From Clostridia bacterium (lineage in GTDB: Bacteria; Bacillota; Clostridia; Christensenellales; Borkfalkiaceae): 40,213 nucleotides of DNA. Location: the NCBI GenBank assembly GCA_017407325.1, contig JAFQWV010000012.1, positions 1-40,213 of the forward strand. Reading direction: 5' to 3'. This document shows positions 34,641 through 40,213 of this stretch, one piece after another. The notes under the pieces were generated by a model, which saw only the letters and a program-made list of their open reading frames with translations, was not told where the DNA came from and searched no databases. The stretch's first letter is position 1; the number at the start of each line of letters is the position of its first letter. A program made the position numbers and the translations under genes.

Positions 34641-35459
34641 TTACTTAATTATGTTTTCGACGAATTTTTCCATTTCGTCTACTTCAGCAAACTCGATTTG
34701 ACCACCGTCAGCCATATCGGCAAGACTAGAGTCTATTGGCAAGCGACAAATATTTTTAATATCGTACTTTTTAGCGGTATCTTCGGTTTTACCCTTACCA
34801 AAGATAAAATGCTGTTTGCCACAGTCTGGACATTTAAAATAAGACATATTTTCAACAATACCTAAAATTGGAACGTGCATAAGTTCAGCCATTTTTACAG
34901 CCTTTTCAACTATCATTGAAACGAGTTCTTGTGGAGAAGTTACCACGATTATACCGTCGATAGGAAGCGATTGGAACACGGTTAGTGGAACGTCGCCCGT
35001 TCCCGGTGGACAGTCAACGAACATCGTGTCAACGTCACCCCACAAAACGTCGGTATAGAACTGCTTGACAGCCCCTGCAATAACCGGGCCACGCCAAACG
35101 ACAGGATCTGAATCGTTTTGAAGAAGCGAATTGATTGAAATTATTTCAATTCCACTACCTGTTAAAACAGGTAAAATTCCATTTTCAGTAGCAACTGCTT
35201 TTTGAGTTGCACCAAAAACTTTTGGGATAGACGGACCTGTAATATCTGCATCAATTACGGCAACCTTTTTACCTTGGCGCTTAGCATAAACTGCCATAAG
35301 CGAAGTTACCATACTTTTACCTACGCCACCTTTACCAGAAATTACTGCATAAATTTTCTTAATTGACGAAAATTCGTTTGCTTTTTCTTTTTCTATTTTA
35401 GACGCGCAAGTTGAGCTAGACGAACAACTTGCACAATCGTGATTACAATTTGAACTCAT
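34641..35459 (-). CDS. mrp: Mrp/Nbp35-type Fe-S cluster carrier ATPase
   Basis: A cytoplasmic P-loop ATPase that carries and transfers iron-sulfur clusters. 272 residues from the ATG at 35459. The N-terminus has a Cys-rich stretch CNHDCASCSSSSTC (residues 5-18). The deviant P-loop SGKGGVGKS is at 41-49, followed by DADITGPSIPK, FVDCPPGTGD and the bridging CPDCG. A longer frame from 35504 exists, but its first codons lie inside a hairpin-array unit, while GGGTGAT precedes 35459. It is followed directly by a strong terminator. Confidence 0.9.
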   Translation of the reverse strand: MSSNCNHDCASCSSSSTCASKIEKEKANEFSSIKKIYAVISGKGGVGKSMVTSLMAVYAKRQGKKVAVIDADITGPSIPKVFGATQKAVATENGILPVLTGSGIEIISINSLLQNDSDPVVWRGPVIAGAVKQFYTDVLWGDVDTMFVDCPPGTGDVPLTVFQSLPIDGIIVVTSPQELVSMIVEKAVKMAELMHVPILGIVENMSYFKCPDCGKQHFIFGKGKTEDTAKKYDIKNICRLPIDSSLADMADGGQIEFAEVDEMEKFVENIIK

Positions 35460-35485
35460 TTTATCACCCACATTATTAATGAAAT

Positions 35486-35613
35486 GAAAGCCTACGACTT
35501 TCATGATTTGACAATCTGTCGATTGTCATAAATTGTAAGCCTTCTTAATGCGTACGGCTTACATGAATTGCAAAACTGAGTTTTGCATTATGGTCGTGAA
35601 CGCTCGCGCGTTC
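35486..35613. repeat. Hairpin array VI (AATTCAT-type linkers) before mrp
   Basis: Read on the minus strand: anchor hairpin GAACGC/GCGTTC (35598-35613), GCAAAAC/GTTTTGC (35570-35586), AATTCAT, GTAAGCC/GGCTTAC around a GTACGCA-type loop (35535-35562), AATTTAT, GACAATC/GATTGTC (35510-35527), AAATCAT, GAAAG/CTTTC (35486-35502). The order of units is the same as array II after rpoC. AACATATAATTTTTTCTAAG follows the anchor at 35621. The 420-bp gap 35460-35879 is this array, an E2 copy and E1 copy C, with no gene. Confidence 0.85.
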
Positions 35614-35662
35614 CGAAATTAACATATAATTTTTTCTAAGGATTTTTGTTAATTATATAACT

Positions 35663-35712
35663 TACACCTCATCCGTCGCTTTGCGACACCTTCCCCTCAA
35701 GGTGAAGGCTTA
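35663..35712 (-). repeat. E2 repeat, copy C
   Basis: ACACCTCATCCG, hairpin GTCGCTTTGCGAC and CACCTTCCCCTCAAGGTGAA, in the same orientation as copy B. The GTCGAG hairpin of the other copies is replaced by diverged sequence. Confidence 0.75.
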
Positions 35713-35757
35713 GGTCGTTACGTATTGTTCTTTCAATCGCCGTACTTATTATATGGT

Positions 35758-35881
35758 AAAAAGACTTAGAAACAAGCAAGACAAGGCTCGCTTTGAGTAG
35801 ACGGACGAGATTAACCTTGTCGGTTATCTCGGTCGTATGCTCAAAGCAGAAACGCAGTATTGCGCCGTTTATAAGGCTTTT
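35758..35881 (-). repeat. E1 repeat, copy C (after the LOG gene)
   Basis: Same ends as copy B (CTTAGAAAC and GTTTATAAGGCTTT). Here the outer hairpin stem is GCTTTGAG (35790-35797) / CTCAAAGC (35840-35847), the inner stem CGAGAT (35806-35811) / ATCTCG (35826-35831), and the apex AACC-TTGTC-GGTT. Both stems differ from copies A and B yet still pair. The small hairpin is CGCA/TGCG. The LOG stop codon (35880-35882) abuts it. Confidence 0.85.
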
Positions 35882-36455
35882 AGCCGTCTTTTAAATCAGC
35901 CAACTTCTCTTCTTTATTATTCTCGATATAATCTAAAATCTCGTCGATATCGTCCATAATTTTATAAAGCTTTGCTACGTTTTCGCGAATAAAATTCTTT
36001 TGGATAGCAATCTTTAAAAATTCGTCGAGTTTATCGTAAAAACCGTCGATATTGAATAAAATTATAGGGCATACGTGACGACCTAATTGTTTATTAGTTA
36101 AAACGGAGAAAAGCTCGTCGTAAGTACCAATTCCACCGGGCGCGATAATGAACGCTTCAGAATTTTCTTCCATAAGCTCTTTTCTGTCGTGCATAGTTTT
36201 AGTATAGATTAAGCTTGTGCACTCGTCATAAATTTCTTCTATTTCACCCGTTTGGAAAAAGCGTGGAATAAAGCCTAGAACATCGCCGTTTCCAGCTTTC
36301 GTACCGCGCGCAGATGCTCCCATAACACCGTGACCGCCACCACCGTAAACGAGAGAGTGACCACGCTCTGCCATTTTTTTAGCAAGTTCATAAACGCGGG
36401 ATTTATAAACGTCTGCTATGTTTTCGCTTGCCGAGCCGTAAATACAAATCTTCAT
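35880..36455 (-). CDS. LOG-family protein (TIGR00730 type)
   Basis: 191 residues. These Rossmann-fold proteins are related to the plant cytokinin-activating enzyme LOG, a nucleoside 5'-monophosphate phosphoribohydrolase. Motifs are YGGGGHGVMG (~37-46), MHDRKE (88-93, usually MHERK) and PGGIGTYDE (106-114), the catalytic and phosphate-binding signature. I chose the ATG at 36455 because AGGTG lies just before it; an in-frame ATG at 36488 falls in the promoter region. It is a single gene, divergent from the CorC-like gene. The bacterial substrate is uncertain. Confidence 0.88.
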   Translation of the reverse strand: MKICIYGSASENIADVYKSRVYELAKKMAERGHSLVYGGGGHGVMGASARGTKAGNGDVLGFIPRFFQTGEIEEIYDECTSLIYTKTMHDRKELMEENSEAFIIAPGGIGTYDELFSVLTNKQLGRHVCPIILFNIDGFYDKLDEFLKIAIQKNFIRENVAKLYKIMDDIDEILDYIENNKEEKLADLKDG

Positions 36456-36603
36456 AAAAACACCTATTATACTGACTATTATACGCAAAAAAACAAATAA
36501 AATTTACATATTAAGTCTATTACATATAATTATAGTAAATCTTACTAAAAAGTCAAGCAAATGCAAAATACAAAGTACAAAAATGCAAAATTACAAAAAA
36601 CAG

Positions 36604-36632
36604 TTTACAATCGTTAATTTCTATGGTATAAT
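36604..36632 (+). promoter_or_regulatory. Promoter of the CorC/HlyC-like gene
   Basis: TTTACA (36604-36609) and TATAAT (36627-36632) with a 17-nt spacer; the -10 is preceded by TGG (extended type). Confidence 0.7.
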
Positions 36633-36662
36633 ACCATTTACAATAATATTATAGGAGTGTTT

Positions 36663-37946
36663 ATGGAACCCGAGCCTGAACCGAACTCTATTTCGGTATA
36701 CGTAATTGTAATTATTTGTTTAGTTATTTTATCTGCTTTTTTCTCAGCAACGGAAACGGCGTATTCGTCGCTTAATCGCGCCAGACTTAAGCTTAAAGCG
36801 TCTGAAGGTGGAAAAAGCGCGCGCCTTGCACTAAGTTTGTCTGAGAAGTTTGATAAAATTTTATTTACTATTTTGGTTGGCAATAACATTGTAAACATTA
36901 CCGCGTCAACCGTGTCAGCACTACTTTTTACTAAACTTTTAGGGCCAAGCATCGGCTCTGTAATGTCAACGGTAGTGCTTACCATCGTTATTTTGATTTT
37001 TGGTGAGATAACGCCCAAACTCGTGGCAAAAAGTATTCCTGAGAAATGGGCAATACTCGTAAGCCCGATACTTAAGTTCTTTATAATTATTTTATACCCT
37101 ATTTGCTTTATCTTCAACGGACTTAAGTGGATACTTACGAAAGTCTTTAAGCTTAAGGATTACGACGTTATTACCGACGAAGAATTAAAAACGTACGTTG
37201 AAGAAGCAAACGAAGACGGAACGATTGAAGACAGCGAGTCAGAGCTTATTTCAAACGCGATAGACTTTCACGACTGCGAAGTTGGCGACATTTTAGTACC
37301 ACGCGTAAACGTAGTAGCCGTTGCGATTGATATGCCGATGCTTAAAATAAAAAACGTATTTAAGAAAAACGCGTACTCTCGCCTACCGGTGTACGACGGA
37401 ACGATTGACAAAATCGTTGGTATGATACACGAAAAAGACTTTCTTAATGCGTTTGAGCGTGGGGATACGAATCTTCGTGGTATCGTTAAAAAGACGGCGC
37501 TTGCAACCGAGCACATGCGAATTTCAACCTTACTTCGCAGTATGCAAAAGTCAAAAGTTCACCTTGCAGTCGTCGTTGACGAATACGGTGGAACGCTAGG
37601 TATCGTAACGCTTGAAGATATTTTAGAAGAACTTGTCGGTGAAATTTGGGACGAACACGACGAAGTCGTCGAATATTTTGACAAGATTGACGAAAAAAAT
37701 TACCGTGTTGACGGTAACGCCGAAATTGGCGACTTTTTCGAACTATTCTCAATCGACCCATCAAAACACGAATGCGATTCGCAAACGGTTAGCGGTTGGG
37801 TTATTGAAAACCTTGGTGATTTACCTAAGAAGAACGACTCTTTTGAGTTTGAAGGCTTAAGAATAATCGTCAACCACTGCTCGCAAAAGCAGGTTTACGA
37901 AATTAAAGTCGTGATTATGGACGACGATGACGAAGAAGACGACTAA
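36663..37946 (+). CDS. CNNM/CorC (HlyC)-family membrane transporter
   Basis: About 427 residues. The N-terminal CNNM (DUF21) domain has three to four membrane segments, with FFSATETAYSSL near residue 25, GNNIVNITAS near 74 and the conserved FGEITPK. Two CBS domains follow (GDILVPRVNVVAVAIDMPML and VDEYGGTLGIVTLEDILEEL), then the C-terminal CorC/HlyC domain and a short acidic tail. Relatives export Mg2+ or aid divalent-metal tolerance; 'hemolysin' in database names is misleading. I start at ATG 36663 because the AGGAG site overlaps the alternative GTG at 36657. With mgtE it gives the region two Mg-related genes. Confidence 0.9.
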   Translation: MEPEPEPNSISVYVIVIICLVILSAFFSATETAYSSLNRARLKLKASEGGKSARLALSLSEKFDKILFTILVGNNIVNITASTVSALLFTKLLGPSIGSVMSTVVLTIVILIFGEITPKLVAKSIPEKWAILVSPILKFFIIILYPICFIFNGLKWILTKVFKLKDYDVITDEELKTYVEEANEDGTIEDSESELISNAIDFHDCEVGDILVPRVNVVAVAIDMPMLKIKNVFKKNAYSRLPVYDGTIDKIVGMIHEKDFLNAFERGDTNLRGIVKKTALATEHMRISTLLRSMQKSKVHLAVVVDEYGGTLGIVTLEDILEELVGEIWDEHDEVVEYFDKIDEKNYRVDGNAEIGDFFELFSIDPSKHECDSQTVSGWVIENLGDLPKKNDSFEFEGLRIIVNHCSQKQVYEIKVVIMDDDDEEDD

Positions 37947-37956
37947 AACCGCCTTA

Positions 37957-38001
37957 AAAGGCAACGATAATCGACCTATTTAGCGGTTATCGTTGCCTTT
38001 T
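37957..38001 (+). terminator. Terminator of the CorC-like gene
   Basis: AAAAGGCAACGATAATCG and its complement (with one G-T pair), ending GTTGCCTTTTG. The core CGATAATCG is shared with the terminators at 32576, 34600 and 38840. Confidence 0.85.
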
Positions 38002-38047
38002 GATTATTTTTCTACACATTGACAATAATATTTAAAGGGGGAAAACT

Positions 38048-38830
38048 ATGGCTAAAAAAATTGGTTTATGCTTGGGCGCTGGTGGCGCACGTGGGATTAG
38101 CCACATCGGCTTTTTGCAAGCACTTGAAGAAAACAATATACCTATTGACGTAGTTACAGGTTGTTCAATGGGCTCGATTATCGGCGCAATGTATCTAAAA
38201 GGCTATTCCCCGAAAGAAATGCTTGATATTGCGCTAAAACTTAAAAAAGGCGATATTATCGATTTGTCAATGAATATTATGCGAAACAAAGCGATTTTAA
38301 AATCCCAAAAAATGGATAAGCTTTTGGATAAATATTTAGGAGAAACAGATTTTTCCGACCTTAAGAAGCCGTTCTGTTGTATCGCGACCGACCTATACTC
38401 AGGCTCGATTATCCCCTTTTGCGAAGGCGACGTAAAATTTGCAGTAAGGGCAAGTTGTTCAATCCCCGTGGGGTTTACGCCCGTTCCGTATAAAGATATG
38501 CTACTTGTTGACGGTGCAATACGAAACAGAATTCCCGTAGCTGAGGCAAGGCATCTTGGTGCAGATAAAGTTATTGCGGTGGACGTTTTAGGCGAACTTC
38601 CTGAAACTGGCGGTATACACAACGTTTTTACGCTAGGTTTTCGCGCACTTGATATTCTGTCCGTTCATATCAATCTTTTTGAAGAAGAAAGCCAACGCCC
38701 TGAACTTTTACTTGTGCCACGACTTGGTAAAACGAGTCAATATAAAGTTGAAAATCAACAATTCTGCTATGACCGTGGTTACGAGATCGCAATCGAAAAT
38801 ATGGATAAAATTAAAGAACTAGTCAAATAA
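38048..38830 (+). CDS. Patatin-like phospholipase
   Basis: 260 residues. A serine hydrolase of the patatin/RssA family that acts on lipid acyl esters. The oxyanion loop GAGGARGISH is at residues 10-19, the nucleophile elbow GCSMGS has Ser40, and the catalytic Asp155 is in VDGAIRN, completing the Ser-Asp dyad. There is no signal peptide, so it is cytosolic or membrane-associated. AAAGGGGGAAAACT precedes the ATG. Physiological substrate unknown. Confidence 0.9.
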   Translation: MAKKIGLCLGAGGARGISHIGFLQALEENNIPIDVVTGCSMGSIIGAMYLKGYSPKEMLDIALKLKKGDIIDLSMNIMRNKAILKSQKMDKLLDKYLGETDFSDLKKPFCCIATDLYSGSIIPFCEGDVKFAVRASCSIPVGFTPVPYKDMLLVDGAIRNRIPVAEARHLGADKVIAVDVLGELPETGGIHNVFTLGFRALDILSVHINLFEEESQRPELLLVPRLGKTSQYKVENQQFCYDRGYEIAIENMDKIKELVK

Positions 38831-38839
38831 TAAAAAATT

Positions 38840-38883
38840 AAAACGCGATAATCGTCGTATAAGGCGATTATCGCGCATTTTTT
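38840..38883. terminator. Bidirectional terminator between patatin and GNAT genes
   Basis: CGCGATAATCG (38844-38854) pairs with CGATTATCGCG (38865-38875), around TCGTATAAGG. A- and T-runs on both sides serve the two convergent genes. Confidence 0.85.
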
Positions 38884-39682
38884 ACTTTTTAATAATATAT
38901 TCGTAAAGCTGAAAACAAGTAGCTCCTTCGACGTTTCTCTTAAGATCAAACGCACCTGCCGACTTAAAACCAACCGACTCGAAAAGTCGCATAGCCTTTC
39001 CGTTTACAAGCGTACAGTCAGCCCTTACGGCTTTAGCGCCAAACTCTTCTGAAAGCTTAATTGCGTATTTTACAATATGTCTTGCAATGCCTTGACTTTG
39101 AAAATCTTTCTGTACCGCAAGCGCGTGAATAACGAAATATTCACCGTACTTTAAATTTTTCGACCATCTTCCAACGCTATAGTCCCCGTCAGCATCTAAA
39201 GAAAGCGTAAATGCTGCGATAATTTTCCCTTCATGACGTACAGAAAATAAAGTTTTTTCCGTAACAGCTTTTTCTAAGTAGTCGCGGGCAGGATATACAC
39301 CCTTTTTCCAGCGTGGTAGGTTTCCAGCCTCTACAACTTCGTCAATAATTTGGTCGTAAAACTTAGTAATCTCGTCAAGCTCAGACGAAGTAACTTCTTC
39401 GACTGTTAAGTCGGTAAGATTTTTACCCGTTCTCTTTTTAAGCGCAACCACCTTATAACGAGTTGTAAAAACGACCGCCATTATGCCTATTATCAACAAA
39501 ACGACAGCAATAAATAAAGCAATAACAACCCAATAAACCGTTTGCATGCTTGCATCGACTTCCGCCTGAGCGTTTAAGTTTATTATAAAATTAATACCGA
39601 CAGCCATAAGGAGTACGAGTAATATCCCCGCTATTATTGTGAAGACTGTAAGGTCTATGGTAAAAAAACGCTTTCCTTTCAT
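38882..39682 (-). CDS. Membrane-anchored GNAT acetyltransferase
   Basis: 266 residues. Two N-terminal membrane segments (about 8-34 and 47-72) are followed by a basic linker and a GNAT domain. The acetyl-CoA loop is QSQGIARHIV, preceded by FVIHALAVQKDF and followed by RADCTLVNGKAMRLFESVGF. GNATs acetylate amines on proteins or small molecules; the substrate here is unknown. Most GNATs are soluble, so the membrane anchor is notable. It is a single gene with its own promoter, converging on the patatin gene. Confidence 0.85.
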   Translation of the reverse strand: MKGKRFFTIDLTVFTIIAGILLVLLMAVGINFIINLNAQAEVDASMQTVYWVVIALFIAVVLLIIGIMAVVFTTRYKVVALKKRTGKNLTDLTVEEVTSSELDEITKFYDQIIDEVVEAGNLPRWKKGVYPARDYLEKAVTEKTLFSVRHEGKIIAAFTLSLDADGDYSVGRWSKNLKYGEYFVIHALAVQKDFQSQGIARHIVKYAIKLSEEFGAKAVRADCTLVNGKAMRLFESVGFKSAGAFDLKRNVEGATCFQLYEYIIKK

Positions 39683-39697
39683 AATATCACCATAATC

Positions 39698-39725
39698 ATT
39701 TTATCACAATTTGAAATATTGTCTA
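39698..39725 (-). promoter_or_regulatory. Promoter of the GNAT gene
   Basis: Minus-strand TAGACA (39720-39725) and TAAAAT (39698-39703), spacer 16 nt. Confidence 0.6.
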
Positions 39726-39764
39726 CTGTTTTTTACGTGTAATTTTGTTTTTTTAATAATAATT

Positions 39765-39798
39765 AAAAAGCACGGGCGTGGAAATTCCACGCCCGTGC
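39765..39798 (-). terminator. Strong terminator with no gene directly before it
   Basis: GCACGGGCGTGGAA and its complement form a 14-bp GC-rich stem (39770-39798), followed on the minus strand by CTTTTTAATTATT. The preceding 400 bp hold only array VII and E1 copy D. It therefore ends a transcript that comes from the gene past the right edge and includes the repeats as its 3' tail. Confidence 0.8.
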
Positions 39799-39844
39799 CA
39801 ATTTATCTTTTCCCCCTGACAATCATTCTATAGAATAATGATTT

Positions 39845-39996
39845 GAAAGTGAATTTTCTATACGTAGCCTTATGGCTACTCGATATGCAAAAACTTAGTT
39901 TTTGCTCGATATGCGAAACTGTCGTTTCGCTCGATATGTTGCTTACGCAACTCGATAGCAATTTTTCAAATTGCGTAAAGGTCGCGAACGCTATCG
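39845..39996. repeat. Hairpin array VII (TCGATAT linkers)
   Basis: GAAA/TTTC (39845-39858), GTAGCC/GGCTAC (39864-39879), TCGATAT, GCAAAAACT/AGTTTTTGC (39887-39905), TCGATAT, GCGAAAC/GTTTCGC (39913-39930), TCGATAT, GTTGC/GCAAC (39938-39951), TCGATA, GCAATTT/AAATTGC (39958-39974), GTAAAGGTCG, then the anchor-type hairpin CGCGA/TCGCG. AACATATAATTTTTTCTAA follows at 40009. Same plan and linker as array I; individual stems differ. Confidence 0.85.
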
Positions 39997-40073
39997 CGCT
40001 CCGAAATTAACATATAATTTTTTCTAATGATTTTATTAAATTATTAGAACAGTCCGCCCTTTTTAAACCTTTT

Positions 40074-40197
40074 AAAAGACTTAGAAACGAGTAAAAGAAG
40101 GCTCGCTAAGTTCGGCAGGATTCAATAGACCTTGTTGGTCATTGAAGTCTGACAAACTTAGCAGTAACGCACTTTTACGAAGTTTATAAGGCTTTTA
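40074..40197 (-). repeat. E1 repeat, copy D (right edge)
   Basis: Ends AAAGACTTAGAAAC and GTTTATAAGGCTTTT. Outer hairpin stem GCTAAGTT (40105-40112) / AACTTAGC (40155-40162), inner stem TTCAAT (40121-40126) / ATTGAA (40141-40146), apex GACC-TTGTT-GGTC, small hairpin GTAA/TTAC. All stems differ from the other copies and still pair. The E2 unit present in copies A-C is missing here. Confidence 0.85.
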
Positions 40198-40213
40198 TCT
40201 ATCGTAATAACCA
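40194..40213 (-). CDS. Possible 3' end of a gene past the right edge
   Basis: Only about 20 nt are visible. One minus-strand frame reads ...Gly-Tyr-Tyr-Asp-Arg followed by TAA touching the end of E1 copy D. This is exactly the stop-then-E1 arrangement seen after glmS and the LOG gene, so a coding end here is predicted by analogy, not shown. Confidence 0.25.

Overview
The window is a stretch of low-GC chromosome from a Gram-positive anaerobe, most likely an uncultured gut-type member of the Clostridia. I infer this from the rpoB-rpoC-rpsL-rpsG-fusA-tuf order, AddAB recombination enzymes, an RsgI-type anti-sigma factor, an acyl-ACP thioesterase, a Cys-rich Mrp/Nbp35 ATPase, and near-consensus TTGACA/TATAAT promoters with strong GGAGG ribosome binding sites. 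The lineage is inferred, not proven. I saw no rRNA, tRNA, prophage, transposase or CRISPR array.

Layout. Positions 1-11855 (minus strand) hold the core information-processing block: rpoB, rpoC, rpsL, rpsG, fusA and the 5' part of tuf. Upstream of rpoB, where rplJ-rplL is usual, there is instead a ~180-nt candidate small RNA with its own promoter and terminator, then a DUF4143-type AAA ATPase. Positions 14122-15493 (plus) carry an RqcP-like S4 protein and a fused IspDF. Positions 16276-18800 (minus) carry an ECF sigma factor, its RsgI-like membrane anti-sigma factor, and a lipoprotein that shares the RsgI-like extracytoplasmic domain. Next come glmS, an acyl-ACP thioesterase, a ZIP metal transporter, and the addB-addA pair with a small downstream gene. 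Positions 30128-32564 hold a lipoprotein and mgtE. Positions 32627-34455 hold a second sigma/anti-sigma pair. The right part carries mrp, a LOG-family gene, a CorC/HlyC-type CBS transporter, a patatin-like phospholipase and a membrane-anchored GNAT.

The most unusual content is in the gaps. Seven arrays are made of perfect or near-perfect short hairpins of differing sequence, joined by fixed linkers of mostly 7 nt (TCGATAT, AATTCAT/AATTTAT/AAATCAT, or GTGAAAT). Several share an anchor hairpin (GAACGC...GCGTTC) and an AT-rich motif (AACATATAATTTTTTCT). Four copies of a ~123-bp element (called E1 here) abut the stop codons of ispDF, glmS, the LOG gene and probably a gene just past the right edge, always in the same orientation relative to the gene. 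E1 keeps its apical hairpin and ends while its stems change by paired substitutions. This covariation points to selection on a folded RNA or single-stranded DNA. E1, a second repeat (E2) and the arrays occur as composites in 3' untranslated regions. I know of no name for E1 or the hairpin arrays, and they are the best candidates here for an undescribed system.

Functionally the genes are mostly housekeeping (transcription, translation, isoprenoid and amino-sugar precursors, DNA repair, Mg/Zn transport, Fe-S assembly), with two envelope-sensing sigma/anti-sigma modules inserted between conserved genes.
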